The notes below the pieces were generated by a model, which was not told the origin of the DNA, did no database searches, and saw only the letters and a list, made by a program, of their open reading frames with translations. The translations under genes were made by a program, and so were the position numbers. A stretch of DNA of 64,000 nucleotides from Flavisolibacter nicotianae. Lineage in GTDB: Bacteria > Bacteroidota > Bacteroidia > Chitinophagales > Chitinophagaceae. Positions 8,369 to 17,284 of this stretch are shown here, piece after piece (positions within the stretch are counted from its first letter, which is position 1; each line of letters opens with the position of its first letter). The stretch spans positions 62,001 to 126,000 of the forward strand of contig NZ_RBCI01000004.1 in assembly GCF_003628535.1 (NCBI RefSeq), in the 5' to 3' direction.

Positions 8369-10969
8369 CTATTTCAAAAGGTTTTTGATTTCGTTTAGTT
8401 TTAACAGCGCCTCTACAGGAGTCAGGCGGTTGATATCGATGCCTTCGAGCATCTTCCGGATATCATCAAACGTTTGCGAGTGCGCATCAAAAATGCTGAG
8501 TTGTAATTTGGGTGCTGTCAGTCCTTTTACATTTTGTGCCAGGGCACTATCGACATGCTTTTCTTCGAGTTGTTTCAATACTTCGTTTGCCCGGTTGACC
8601 AGGCTTGACGGCATTCCCGCCATTTTTGCCACGTGGATTCCAAAACTGTGCGTACTGCCGCCGGGAGCCAGCTTGCGAAGGAAGATAATCTTGTTGCCGA
8701 CTTCTTTGTTCGTGACATGGAAGTTTTTGACACGCGGCAATTTATTTTCCAGTTCGTTCAGCTCGTGGTAATGCGTAGCAAAGAATGTTTTAGGCTGTTC
8801 GGTCGCATGGTGCAAATGTTCAACAATACTCCAGGCAATGGAAATGCCGTCATACGTTGACGTTCCGCGGCCGATTTCATCCAGCAGGATCAGGCAGCGC
8901 GGCGAAACGTTGTTAATGATCGAGGCCGTTTCATTCATTTCCACCATGAAGGTACTTTCGCCGGCACTCAGGTTATCGGATGCACCTACACGGGTAAAAA
9001 TTTTGTCTGTCAGCGGGACTTTTGCTTCCGTGGCCGGGACAAAGCTTCCTATGTGCGCCAGGAGCGTAATCAACGCCGTTTGGCGAAGAAGGGCCGATTT
9101 ACCACTCATGTTCGGACCGGTCAGGATGATGATCTGCCGGTCCTCTTTGTCAAGCGTCAAATCGTTGCTGATAAACGGTTCGGCCGGCGGCAGCGACCGT
9201 TCAATCACCGGGTGACGACCTTCTTTGATGACCAGTTCATCGCCTTCGTGCAAAACCGGCTTTTTATAATTGAACTGAAGTGCGTTGTTCGCAAAACAAC
9301 AAAGGCAATCAAGCGTTGCCGCGATCTGTGCATTGGCCTGGATGGGTGCAATAAAATCGTGCAGTTCGTTGAGAAGCGCATCATACAGATTCAACTCAAT
9401 GGCCAGCATTTTTTCTTCCGCACCGGTAATTTTTTCCTCGTATTCTTTCAGTTCCGGGGTGATATAGCGTTCTGCATTGGCAAGGGTCTGCTTTCGCATC
9501 CAGGCTGCCGGCACTTTGGCTTTGTGCGAATTGGTTACTTCGAGATAGTAACCGAAAACATTGTTATAACCAATCTTGAGCGATGAAATGCCCGTTGATT
9601 CACTTTCCTTTTGTTGCAGTTGCAGTAGGTATTCCTTGCCGTGCTGTGCAATGTTTCGCAGGCCATCGAGTTCTTCGTTCACCCCTCCATTCAGAAAGCC
9701 GCCTTTGATGGCCAGCGCCGGTGGATTTTCGGTAATGAAGGCTAAAATCTTTTCCGTGATATAATGACACGGGTTAAGTGTATCGCCCAGGCGTTGCAGG
9801 TAGCTGTTTTCACTTGCCATGCAAAGCTGTTTGATGGTATCGATTTGCGTCAGTGATCTTGCCAGTTGCAAAAGCTCCCGTGGGTTGATCTTTTTCAGGG
9901 GAATTTTTGAAACGAGACGTTCCAGGTCACCGCACTGCTTCAGCGCATGAAGCTGTTGGTTTCGTAACTCTGTTTGCAGGATGAAATACTCAACCGTTTG
10001 CAACCGCTCGTTGATCTTCTGCATGTCTTTGAGCGGAAAAACAATCCAGCGCCGCAGCATGCGGGCACCCATGGGAGTGACTGTTGCGTCCAGTACATCC
10101 AGCAGGGTCTGGCTTCCCTCGCCACTTTTGTGAATGAGCTCAAGGTTGCGGATCGTAAAGCGGTCCATCCATAGGTAGTCGGCCTGCGCCAACCGGTGAA
10201 TGGAGGTAATGTGCTGCAGGTTGGGGTGTTCGGTCTCCCTCAGATAATGCAAAACAGCGCCAGCCGCCACAATGCCCGCATCGGCGCCTTCAATGCCAAA
10301 GCCTTTCAACGAATGGGTATCGAAGTGTTTGAGCAACCCTTCTTCCGCATACGGAAAGCTGAAGATCCATTCGTCGAGTGTATAGGTGTAAAAGCGGGTG
10401 CCGAATTCTTCTTTGAAGCGCCGTTGATTCTGGCGTTGAAAAATGACTTCCGCCGGCTTAAAACCCATCAAAAGTTTGTCGGCATATTCACGGTCGCCTT
10501 CTGCGATAAAAAATTCACCCGTGGAGATATCGAGGAAAGCCAGGCCATACGCATTGTTGGCAATATGAACAGCGGCGAGGAAATTATTGCTGTTAAAATC
10601 GAGCAGCTTGTCGTTCGTTGCCGTTCCGGGAGTAACCATTTCCGTCACCCCGCGCTTCACAATTCCTTTGACTGTTTTCGGGTCCTCCAACTGATCGCAA
10701 ATGGCAACTCTGTAACCGGCTTTGACCAGTTTGTGCAGGTAGGTATCCAGGGCATGGTGCGGAAAACCAGCCAGTTCGCTGTCGGATGCGCCGCCGTTGT
10801 TGCGCTTTGTTAAGGTAATGCCCAGAACCTGCGAAGCAATAATTGCATCCTGTCCAAATGTTTCATAAAAATCCCCGACACGAAACAGCAACACGGCATC
10901 CGGGTACCTGGCCTTGATGGCTTTGTGCTGTTGCATTAATGGCGTTTCTGCAGTCTTTACCTTACTCAT
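8369..10969 (-). CDS. mutS: DNA mismatch repair protein MutS
   Basis: MutS recognises base mismatches and small loops and recruits MutL. The 866-residue protein carries the mismatch-contacting FxE motif (DFYETF, F34 and E36), the connector, lever and clamp regions, and a C-terminal ABC-type ATPase with Walker A GPNMSGKS at residues 618-625, Walker B LILLDEIGRGTST and the ATHYHEL segment. The end (PVEALLKLNEIKNLLK) is the typical MutS1 tail. It is a full-length MutS1, not the MutS2 or MutS7 type. It is transcribed divergently from the SpoU methyltransferase gene. Confidence 0.98.
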   Translation of the reverse strand: MSKVKTAETPLMQQHKAIKARYPDAVLLFRVGDFYETFGQDAIIASQVLGITLTKRNNGGASDSELAGFPHHALDTYLHKLVKAGYRVAICDQLEDPKTVKGIVKRGVTEMVTPGTATNDKLLDFNSNNFLAAVHIANNAYGLAFLDISTGEFFIAEGDREYADKLLMGFKPAEVIFQRQNQRRFKEEFGTRFYTYTLDEWIFSFPYAEEGLLKHFDTHSLKGFGIEGADAGIVAAGAVLHYLRETEHPNLQHITSIHRLAQADYLWMDRFTIRNLELIHKSGEGSQTLLDVLDATVTPMGARMLRRWIVFPLKDMQKINERLQTVEYFILQTELRNQQLHALKQCGDLERLVSKIPLKKINPRELLQLARSLTQIDTIKQLCMASENSYLQRLGDTLNPCHYITEKILAFITENPPALAIKGGFLNGGVNEELDGLRNIAQHGKEYLLQLQQKESESTGISSLKIGYNNVFGYYLEVTNSHKAKVPAAWMRKQTLANAERYITPELKEYEEKITGAEEKMLAIELNLYDALLNELHDFIAPIQANAQIAATLDCLCCFANNALQFNYKKPVLHEGDELVIKEGRHPVIERSLPPAEPFISNDLTLDKEDRQIIILTGPNMSGKSALLRQTALITLLAHIGSFVPATEAKVPLTDKIFTRVGASDNLSAGESTFMVEMNETASIINNVSPRCLILLDEIGRGTSTYDGISIAWSIVEHLHHATEQPKTFFATHYHELNELENKLPRVKNFHVTNKEVGNKIIFLRKLAPGGSTHSFGIHVAKMAGMPSSLVNRANEVLKQLEEKHVDSALAQNVKGLTAPKLQLSIFDAHSQTFDDIRKMLEGIDINRLTPVEALLKLNEIKNLLK

Positions 10970-10980
10970 AGCGAATGCCG

Positions 10981-10988
10981 CAAAAATA
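10981..10988 (-). promoter_or_regulatory. Putative -7 box for mutS
   Basis: The minus-strand sequence TATTTTTG matches TAnnTTTG and ends 12 positions before the A of the mutS start codon, implying a very short 5' leader. Confidence 0.45.
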
Positions 10989-11039
10989 GCAGGGATGGCT
11001 GCTTTCGCACCCTTTTTTTATCCACGCCAAACCGAACCT

Positions 11040-11047
11040 TACTTTTG
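11040..11047 (+). promoter_or_regulatory. Putative -7 box for the SpoU methyltransferase gene
   Basis: TACTTTTG matches TAnnTTTG and ends 17 bases before the ATG at 11065. It is divergent from the mutS box about 50 bases away. Confidence 0.45.
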
Positions 11048-11064
11048 CAGCTCAAAAAAAGAGA

Positions 11065-11622
11065 ATGCGCAAACTGAGCATGGCGGAGCTGGGACGAAAA
11101 TCGGTAGAGGAATTCCGCCAATCGGAAAAGCTACCGGTAATCGCCGTACTGGAAAACATTCGCAGTGCATACAATGTCGGTTCGGTCTTTCGTACGGCCG
11201 ATGCGTTTTTGCTGGAAGGCATTTATATCTGCGGATATACGGCATACCCTCCACACAAAGAGATCAAGAAAACAGCCCTTGGTGCGGAAGAAAGCGTATC
11301 GTGGAAATATTTTAAAAAAATTGAAGAGGCCATCGAAGACCTGCGGTCTATGGGGTACACGATTTACGCGGTCGAACAGGCTATTGATAGCTGGAAGCTC
11401 GGTTCTTTTTCGGTGGAAGACGACAAGATTGCCGTGATTTTTGGCAACGAGGTAACAGGGGTGGAGCAATCAACCATCCAACTTTGTGATGGCGTTATCG
11501 AGATTCCGCAGTTGGGCATGAAGCACTCGCTGAACGTGGCCACGGCGGCCGGTGTCGTGCTGTGGGAGTTGATCCGGGAAAAGGTCCGTATTAAAGAAAT
11601 AAATAATCAGCGTTTATCTTAA
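11065..11622 (+). CDS. SpoU/TrmH-family RNA 2'-O-methyltransferase
   Basis: A 185-residue SPOUT-class methyltransferase that would transfer a methyl group from SAM to a ribose 2'-OH of tRNA or rRNA. The three SpoU motifs are visible: NIRSAYNVGSVFRTADA (motif 1), IAVIFGNEVTGVEQ (motif 2) and IEIPQLGMKHSLNVATAAGV (motif 3), which forms the SAM-binding trefoil knot. It lacks the N-terminal substrate-binding extension of RlmB, so the target cannot be told from sequence. It is followed after 4 bases by the UbiA-type gene, suggesting co-transcription. Confidence 0.92.
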   Translation: MRKLSMAELGRKSVEEFRQSEKLPVIAVLENIRSAYNVGSVFRTADAFLLEGIYICGYTAYPPHKEIKKTALGAEESVSWKYFKKIEEAIEDLRSMGYTIYAVEQAIDSWKLGSFSVEDDKIAVIFGNEVTGVEQSTIQLCDGVIEIPQLGMKHSLNVATAAGVVLWELIREKVRIKEINNQRLS

Positions 11623-11626
11623 GAAA

Positions 11627-12598
11627 ATGAAAACGGTAAAAAACTATCTTTCTCTCATAAAATTTTCCCATACCATCTTTGCCATGCCCTTTGCATTGAT
11701 CGGTTTTTTCCTGGCTGTGGCATCAAACCAGCATTTTGGATGGGTTTCGTTCGACGAGAGCAACGCAACCCGAATCATCTTTCACCAAAAAATGTCCGAC
11801 GATTCTCTGGCCATGCAATTAATGCAAGGCGCAAATCCATACCAGACCATTCCCGTTTATTTTTTGCTGGTCCTGGTGTGCATGGTCACAGCCCGCAGCG
11901 CTGCCATGGCCTTCAACCGCTACCTCGATCGCAAGTGGGATGCCCTCAATCCCCGCACCGCCATCCGTGAAATTCCCAAAGGAATCATCACACCCAAAAA
12001 CGCCCTGGTCTTTACCATTGCCAGTTGCCTGCTCTTTGTCGTGGCGACGTTTTTTATCAACCGTCTTTGTTTTTACCTGTCACCGGTAGCACTGGCTGTC
12101 GTCCTGGGTTATAGTTATACCAAACGGTTTACACCGCTCTGCCATCTGGTGTTAGGCCTGGGCCTTTCGCTTGCCCCGATTGGCGCCTACCTGGCCGTAA
12201 CCGGAGCCTTTCACTGGCTTCCTATTTTGTTTTCACTGGCCGTCATTTTCTGGGTGAGCGGCTTCGACATCATCTATGCGCTGCAGGATGAGGAGTTTGA
12301 TAAATCCAACAAGCTCTATTCCATTCCCGCGTGGCTTGGAAAAGCAAAGGCGTTGCATGTGTCGGAATTTCTTCACCTGCTCAGCGCTGCGTCAGTGATA
12401 GCGGCGGGTAAGTTCGGTCAGTTTGGATGGCTCTACTGGATCGGGATCCTGGTGTTTGGCGGCATGCTGGTTTACCAACATTCCGTAGTGAAGCCCAACG
12501 ACCTGCGCCGGGTCAACCTGGCATTCATGACCGCCAATGGCATTGCCAGCGTGGTTTTTGCAGCATTTGTCATTGCCGACCTTTTTGTAAAATTTTAA
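11627..12598 (+). CDS. UbiA-family prenyltransferase (4-hydroxybenzoate polyprenyltransferase-like)
   Basis: An integral membrane enzyme of 323 residues that attaches a polyprenyl chain to an aromatic acceptor in quinone biosynthesis. The two Asp-rich diphosphate-binding motifs are present: NRYLDRKWD at residues 97-105 and DIIYALQDEEFD further on. About eight or nine hydrophobic helices follow family topology. Between helix 1 and helix 2 (about residues 32-75) there is an extra polar segment not seen in short UbiA proteins. Since Bacteroidota use menaquinone, the acceptor may be a futalosine-pathway intermediate (MqnP-like) rather than 4-hydroxybenzoate. That is inference. ruvX follows after 2 bases. 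Confidence 0.88.
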   Translation: MKTVKNYLSLIKFSHTIFAMPFALIGFFLAVASNQHFGWVSFDESNATRIIFHQKMSDDSLAMQLMQGANPYQTIPVYFLLVLVCMVTARSAAMAFNRYLDRKWDALNPRTAIREIPKGIITPKNALVFTIASCLLFVVATFFINRLCFYLSPVALAVVLGYSYTKRFTPLCHLVLGLGLSLAPIGAYLAVTGAFHWLPILFSLAVIFWVSGFDIIYALQDEEFDKSNKLYSIPAWLGKAKALHVSEFLHLLSAASVIAAGKFGQFGWLYWIGILVFGGMLVYQHSVVKPNDLRRVNLAFMTANGIASVVFAAFVIADLFVKF

Positions 12599-12600
12599 GT

Positions 12601-13011
12601 ATGGGCAGAATTTTATCCATCGACTACGGAAAGAAGAGAACCGGCCTGGCGGTCACCGATCCGCTGAAGATCATTGCAACCGGCCTTACGACCGTAGAAA
12701 CGCCCAAACTAATGGCCTACCTCAAAGACTACATTCTCCGGGAAGGCGTGGAAGAAGTAATCATTGGAATGCCAACCAACATGGACGATTCCGACACCCA
12801 TGCCACGCCACTGGTGAAAACCTTCATTGGTCAATTTAAAAAAGCCTTTCCCTCACTGCCCATTTCCGAAGTGGACGAACGATTCACGTCGAAAATGGCC
12901 AGCCAGGCCATGCTGCAAATGGGGCTCAAAAAAAAGCAAAGGCAAAACAAGGCGCTGGTAGATGAAATCGCAGCGACCATCATGTTGCAGGAATACATGA
13001 ATCGGTTTTAG
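12601..13011 (+). CDS. ruvX: Pre-16S rRNA nuclease / Holliday junction resolvase-like protein YqgF
   Basis: A 136-residue RNase H-fold protein of the YqgF/RuvX family, which processes the 5' end of pre-16S rRNA and resembles RuvC resolvases. The N-terminus ILSIDYGKKRTGLAVTD carries the first catalytic Asp in the usual DxGxKRxG motif. VDERFTS supplies the second acidic position, and DEIAATIMLQEYM near the end the third. The start at 12601 fits the family; an upstream in-frame extension lies inside the UbiA gene in another frame and is not credible. It is coupled to the UbiA gene with a 2-base gap. Confidence 0.93.
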   Translation: MGRILSIDYGKKRTGLAVTDPLKIIATGLTTVETPKLMAYLKDYILREGVEEVIIGMPTNMDDSDTHATPLVKTFIGQFKKAFPSLPISEVDERFTSKMASQAMLQMGLKKKQRQNKALVDEIAATIMLQEYMNRF

Positions 13012-13059
13012 CCTCCCAATTTTAGAGTTTCCGATAGCCAAAACCACGGCCGGTTACGT

Positions 13060-13067
13060 TACCTTTG
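13060..13067 (+). promoter_or_regulatory. Putative -7 box for def
   Basis: TACCTTTG matches TAnnTTTG and ends 28 bases before the def start codon in the 84-base gap after ruvX. Confidence 0.45.
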
Positions 13068-13095
13068 CCCCTCGTAATTCAAAAAGGAAACTAAG

Positions 13096-13683
13096 ATGAT
13101 ACTTCCGATCGTAGCCTATGGGCACCCGGTTTTAAGAAAGGTGGCAGAAGACATCACGCCGGACTACCCTGGACTGGACAAGTTGATTGAAGACATGTGG
13201 GAAACAATGTATGCCAGCAATGGCGTTGGGCTGGCTGCACCGCAGATCAATCGTCCCATTCGCTTATTTGTCGTGGACAGTGCACAGATTTTTGTCAACA
13301 TGGACGACGAGGAAAAAGAAGAAAACGACTACCCCGATGCGCCTGGCGTTAAGCAAGTCTTCATTAACGCACACATCGTGGAAGAGGCCGGCGACGACTG
13401 GCCGTATAACGAAGGTTGCTTAAGCATTCCAAAAATCCGCGAAGACGTTTACCGCGCAGAAGAAGTGACCATCGAATACATGGACGAGAAATTCCACAAG
13501 CACAAAAAGACTTTCGACGGGGTAACGGGCCGGATCATTCTGCACGAATACGATCACACAGACGGCAAGTTGTTCATCGACTACCTGTCGCCTCTGAAGC
13601 GAAAATTGTACAAACGAAAACTGGATGACATTTCAAAGGGCGCCATCCAGGTTGATTACAAAATGTTGTTTCCAAAGAAATAA
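13096..13683 (+). CDS. def: Peptide deformylase
   Basis: Removes the N-formyl group from nascent proteins on the ribosome, using a bound metal ion. The 195-residue protein has all three signature motifs: GVGLAAPQI (motif 1), EGCLSIP with the metal-ligand cysteine (motif 2) and HEYDH, the HExxH metal-binding helix (motif 3). An acidic insertion (MDDEEKEENDYPDAPG) lies between motifs 1 and 2, which is longer than in type I enzymes of enterobacteria. It converges with the RluD-family gene, leaving only 2 bases between stop codons. Confidence 0.97.
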   Translation: MILPIVAYGHPVLRKVAEDITPDYPGLDKLIEDMWETMYASNGVGLAAPQINRPIRLFVVDSAQIFVNMDDEEKEENDYPDAPGVKQVFINAHIVEEAGDDWPYNEGCLSIPKIREDVYRAEEVTIEYMDEKFHKHKKTFDGVTGRIILHEYDHTDGKLFIDYLSPLKRKLYKRKLDDISKGAIQVDYKMLFPKK

Positions 13684-13685
13684 GC

Positions 13686-14738
13686 CTACTCTTTTTTCAG
13701 TGTTTTGACATAGCCTCTCCATTTTTCAATCACCTGGTGCATATCGTCCGGAAGTTCGGTTTCGAAATTGATTTCTTCGCCGGTGGACGGGTGGATAAAA
13801 CCCAGTGTTTTAGCATGGAGAGCCTGGCGAGAGCAGATCGCAAAGCAATTGTCCACAAATTGCTTGTACTTGCTGAAAATCGTTCCCTTGACAATTTTGT
13901 CGCCGCCATAAAAATCGTCGGCGAACAGGGGATGCCCAATGTGTTTCATGTGCACCCTGATCTGGTGGGTACGTCCGGTTTCCAGCACGCATCGCACCAG
14001 GGTGACGTAGTTAAACCGCTCCAGTACATTGTAATGGGTAATGGCTTCCTTCCCATGATCTCCTTCGGGATAAGCTTCGAATAATTTCCGAAAACGCAGG
14101 TTGCGACCCACATGCGCAATGATCGTTCCTTCATCTTCTACCAAATCGCCCCAGACCAATGCAATGTATTCGCGTTTGACGGTGTGGTCGTAAAACTGCT
14201 TGGCCAACAGCCGCATGGCCTTGTCGGTTTTGGCCAGCACCAGCAGCCCGCTCGTGTTTTTATCGATGCGGTGCACCAGGCCAAAGCGGGGCAGCGCCTC
14301 TTCATTGATGGAAGGATTTTTTTGCTGCAGGTAATATGCAATTCCATTTAGCAGAGTGCCGGTGTAATTGCCGCTGCCGGGGTGAACAACCATGCCGGCC
14401 GGCTTGTTGACGATAATGACATCGTCGTCTTCGTAATGGATATTAAGCGGAATATTCTCCGGAACAATGTCCGTCGACTCAGGCGTCAGGTCGGAATAAA
14501 CGATGATCTGGTCGAAGGCTTTGATCTTGTAATTCTGCTTGACCTCCTTTCCATTGACAAGTACCAGCCCGGAATTGATGGCTTGCTGTAGTTTGTTACG
14601 CGTTGCGCCATCAATCCGGTTCATTAAAAACTTATCGATCCGGTAAGGTTCCTGGCCTTTGTCGGCATTGAACACAAACCGCTCGTATAGTTCGTCGCTG
14701 CTTTCCCGATCCTCGATATTGTCCGTTTCGTCTGCCAT
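13686..14738 (-). CDS. RluD-family 23S rRNA pseudouridine synthase
   Basis: A 350-residue RluA/RluD-type synthase that isomerises uridine to pseudouridine in large-subunit rRNA or tRNA. The N-terminal S4 RNA-binding domain (about residues 25-90, with INSGLVLVNGKEVKQNYKI) precedes the catalytic domain with VHRIDKNTSGLLVLAKT, which contains the catalytic Asp. Further signatures are INKPAGMVVHPG-like IVNKPAGMVVHPG and GRTHQIRVHMKHIGHPL. The architecture fits RluD better than RluA or RluC, but the target site cannot be fixed. The gene is divergent from lipB with overlapping promoter regions. Confidence 0.94.
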   Translation of the reverse strand: MADETDNIEDRESSDELYERFVFNADKGQEPYRIDKFLMNRIDGATRNKLQQAINSGLVLVNGKEVKQNYKIKAFDQIIVYSDLTPESTDIVPENIPLNIHYEDDDVIIVNKPAGMVVHPGSGNYTGTLLNGIAYYLQQKNPSINEEALPRFGLVHRIDKNTSGLLVLAKTDKAMRLLAKQFYDHTVKREYIALVWGDLVEDEGTIIAHVGRNLRFRKLFEAYPEGDHGKEAITHYNVLERFNYVTLVRCVLETGRTHQIRVHMKHIGHPLFADDFYGGDKIVKGTIFSKYKQFVDNCFAICSRQALHAKTLGFIHPSTGEEINFETELPDDMHQVIEKWRGYVKTLKKE

Positions 14739-14745
14739 AAGCCTG

Positions 14746-14753
14746 CAAAAATA
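14746..14753 (-). promoter_or_regulatory. Putative -7 box for the RluD-family gene
   Basis: The minus-strand sequence TATTTTTG matches TAnnTTTG and ends 8 positions before the A of the ATG at 14738. It is 8 bases away from the oppositely oriented lipB box. Confidence 0.45.
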
Positions 14754-14761
14754 AAGGAGCT

Positions 14762-14769
14762 TACTTTTG
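14762..14769 (+). promoter_or_regulatory. Putative -7 box for lipB
   Basis: TACTTTTG matches TAnnTTTG and ends 7 bases before the lipB ATG, implying a leader of only a few nucleotides. Confidence 0.45.
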
Positions 14770-14776
14770 CAAGGCT

Positions 14777-15514
14777 ATGGAAAAACAAAAAGTATGGTTT
14801 AGGGATTTGGGCAAAATGGATTACCAGGCGGCCTGGGATTACCAGGATGTCCTGCTGAAGAAGAATCTGGCCGTAAAGGCAAATGCGCTTGCCGGTGAAA
14901 ATACCGATGGAGAAACTGCGGAGCAGGTTGCCACTCAACACCATTTACTTTTTGTTGAACATCCGCCTGTCTACACGCTTGGCAAGAGTGGTAAGATGGA
15001 ACATGTATTGATTAACGAACAGGAGCGGAGACAACGGGGAATTGAATTCTTTCAAACCAACCGCGGTGGCGACATTACATTTCATGGCCCGCAACAGATC
15101 GTTGGTTATCCCATCCTGGACCTGGAAAAATTTTATACGGATATTGGCCGTTACCTGCGGGAATTGGAGGAAGTCATTATTCTGACGCTTGCCGAATATG
15201 GTATCGTTGCCGGCCGTTCACCCGGAGAAACGGGGGTCTGGATTGATGCTCAAACGAAAGGAAAGGAGCGAAAGATCTGTGCTATGGGTGTCCGATGCAG
15301 CCGCTGGGTCACTATGCACGGTTTTGCTTTCAATGTAAACACGGATCTTTCGTATTTCAACTACATCATTCCCTGTGGCATCCAAAACAAAAAGGTAACG
15401 TCGCTTAAAGAAGAACTTGGGAGAAAGGTGCCGTTGGATGAAGTAAAGGAAAAGCTCAAGCGCAATTTCGAAAATGTCTTCCGGGTAGATATTTTGGACG
15501 AAGCAACAGAATAA
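14777..15514 (+). CDS. lipB: Lipoyl(octanoyl) transferase LipB
   Basis: LipB moves octanoate from acyl carrier protein onto lipoyl domains of 2-oxoacid dehydrogenases and GcvH, the first step of protein lipoylation. The 245-residue protein has HPPVYTLGKSG, the conserved RGGDITFHGP segment, catalytic Lys166 in RKICAMGVR and catalytic Cys200 in IIPCGIQ. The spacing of 34 residues equals that of the known Lys/Cys dyad in E. coli and M. tuberculosis LipB. Residues about 35-52 form an extra hydrophilic loop. No lipA is visible in the window. Confidence 0.96.
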   Translation: MEKQKVWFRDLGKMDYQAAWDYQDVLLKKNLAVKANALAGENTDGETAEQVATQHHLLFVEHPPVYTLGKSGKMEHVLINEQERRQRGIEFFQTNRGGDITFHGPQQIVGYPILDLEKFYTDIGRYLRELEEVIILTLAEYGIVAGRSPGETGVWIDAQTKGKERKICAMGVRCSRWVTMHGFAFNVNTDLSYFNYIIPCGIQNKKVTSLKEELGRKVPLDEVKEKLKRNFENVFRVDILDEATE

Positions 15515-15585
15515 CAAGGACGATCATCTGAAACAGAAGACTGCTTTCGCTATTCTGACGGCCGGTTGATCGGTGCCTGTGCCGG

Positions 15586-16278
15586 TTAAAATTCCCTGCC
15601 CAGGTAAAATTTGTGCCGCTCCACCAGCTTTTCGTCGTTGTACAGCTCAAAATTAAACCAGCCGGCATGGAGGAAATTGGTCTTGTCAAGGGTCAGGCCA
15701 CGCTGCCGTACATTCTTAATTTCGAAAAGAAAGCTGTTGTCTTCTTCAAAAAACTTGATGTGGTATTTCTGCTTTTCCGCATCCGGCAGGTTAATGAAAA
15801 CATAACCGTCTTTGTTGGTATACACATAAAACGACGGTACAAAATCAGGCTTCTTCGCCTCTTTCTGATCGCGAAAGTCCGGCTGTTTTGCAACAACCGT
15901 TTCCATCAACGTGGCCACTTTCGATGTATCGTTCGATGGTCTTTTCGGGACAGAAAAAAGATATTGCCCGTTTCCCCGCACAATAAACAAACGGTAGAAC
16001 ATATGGTCGTTCGGTGCCCGTTTGTCTGCAAAGCCGTTCATTTTGGCATTTGGATCGGTAAGGCTGATCAGGGTGCGGTAGTTCTTTAAACTGTCGTGCG
16101 AAGTTTGAATGCTGATCTGATTGAGTGAATCGTATTTGTTGATCCAACTGATGACAATACTTGGATTCCCGTCGCGATCAAATCCGAGGTTGCGAACAGA
16201 AAATTTGGGTAACGTGTCCTGTCCAAAGGCAACGGATAAACAAAACAAAGGGCCGAGCAATAAAAGAATACGCCTCAT
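15586..16278 (-). CDS. Hypothetical secreted protein
   Basis: A 230-residue protein with a clear signal peptide (MRRILLLLGPLFCLSVAFGQ) and cleavage expected after residue 19-20. The mature part appears beta-rich, with several alternating hydrophobic strands (YVFINLPD, WFNFELYNDEKLVERHKFYLG). I do not recognise a named domain; the first half resembles fibronectin-like strand patterns, but not strongly enough to call. It is monocistronic between lipB (convergent) and an ACC-deaminase-like gene 58 bases upstream on the same strand. Function unknown. Confidence 0.7.
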   Translation of the reverse strand: MRRILLLLGPLFCLSVAFGQDTLPKFSVRNLGFDRDGNPSIVISWINKYDSLNQISIQTSHDSLKNYRTLISLTDPNAKMNGFADKRAPNDHMFYRLFIVRGNGQYLFSVPKRPSNDTSKVATLMETVVAKQPDFRDQKEAKKPDFVPSFYVYTNKDGYVFINLPDAEKQKYHIKFFEEDNSFLFEIKNVRQRGLTLDKTNFLHAGWFNFELYNDEKLVERHKFYLGREF

Positions 16279-16336
16279 AATTGTGTATCAAACAACACTC
16301 TGCGTGTTTTCGCAAATATAAAAGCGGAAGCCAGAC

Positions 16337-17233
16337 TCAGTCAAAAATTAACGTTCCCTTTTTTAGAGAATCATTTCCCTGCAGGCCACCGGTATGCACG
16401 ACCAGCAGCTTATCCTCCTCTGAAAAATACCCGTTCCTGACCAGGTCCAGTGCAGCAAAAAATGCCTTGCTTGTATAAACAAAATCCGTTGGGATGCCGG
16501 AACGGGAATAGAGATCGTTCATAAAAGAAAGCAGGGCCTCCGTTTTTTTGGCATAGCCGCCGAAGTGATAATCCTGAATAAGCGCAAACGCGTCCTTCTT
16601 TTCCGATGGAAGGAGTTCATTGATTTCCTTCCGAAGGGAAAAAGCGTTTTTCAGAACAGGAATACCAATGAGTTGCTGCCCTTCCATTGCGGAACAAATC
16701 ATTCCTGCCAGCGTTGTGCCCGTACCTACGGCACAGAGGATATGCGTGTAAACACCTGTCTCGTTTTCTGCAAGAATGGCCTCTGCTCCCCTGGCTCCAG
16801 GGTAGCCGTAACCGCCTTCGGGAATGACCAGGGAATCTCCGGGCAAATTGGCGGGCAGGTTTCCAGGATAATGAAGTTGACGGTAGGCTTCGCGGGAAAC
16901 AAACTGAAGTTCCATGCCAAAGGAACGGGCCTGGCGAAGTGTGTGGGATAAAATGGCCGGCTCTTCGCCCCGAACGATGCCCACACTTTGCAGGCCTTCT
17001 TTTTGTGCTGCAGCCGCTGTTGCCAGCAAATGATTGGAAAAGGCTCCGCCAAATGTGACCAGTTTTTTTTGACCCTGTTTCGCTTCTTCGATGTATTTTT
17101 TCAGCTTGAACCATTTGTTACCGGACACGACCGGGTGAACCAGGTCAAGTCGGAGCACATCCACTTTTGTTCGGAGATTGAAATAGGAGGAAAGAGGTTC
17201 AATGGTGGATTTACATGGAATTGGTTCGCTCAT
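16337..17233 (-). CDS. 1-aminocyclopropane-1-carboxylate deaminase / D-cysteine desulfhydrase family PLP enzyme
   Basis: A fold-type II PLP-dependent enzyme of 298 residues. SGNKWFKLKK holds the PLP-binding lysine, TFGGAFSNH is the conserved loop that grips the substrate carboxylate, and the AVGTGTTLAGM segment matches the PLP phosphate-binding glycine loop. Members either open ACC to 2-oxobutyrate and ammonia or release H2S from D-cysteine. Sequence alone does not separate the two, and D-cysteine desulfhydrase is the commoner activity. The protein is cytosolic. It is divergent from the nucleotidyltransferase gene with a 51-base gap. Confidence 0.88.
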   Translation of the reverse strand: MSEPIPCKSTIEPLSSYFNLRTKVDVLRLDLVHPVVSGNKWFKLKKYIEEAKQGQKKLVTFGGAFSNHLLATAAAAQKEGLQSVGIVRGEEPAILSHTLRQARSFGMELQFVSREAYRQLHYPGNLPANLPGDSLVIPEGGYGYPGARGAEAILAENETGVYTHILCAVGTGTTLAGMICSAMEGQQLIGIPVLKNAFSLRKEINELLPSEKKDAFALIQDYHFGGYAKKTEALLSFMNDLYSRSGIPTDFVYTSKAFFAALDLVRNGYFSEEDKLLVVHTGGLQGNDSLKKGTLIFD

Positions 17234-17284
17234 AAAAACGCAGGAAAAGTAATTATTTTCGCACCAATTTTTAAAAAGGGAAAT

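Noticed and set aside
12427-12600. Upstream extension of the ruvX frame
   Set aside because: It lies inside the UbiA gene in another frame, and the YqgF family starts at the ILSIDYG region.
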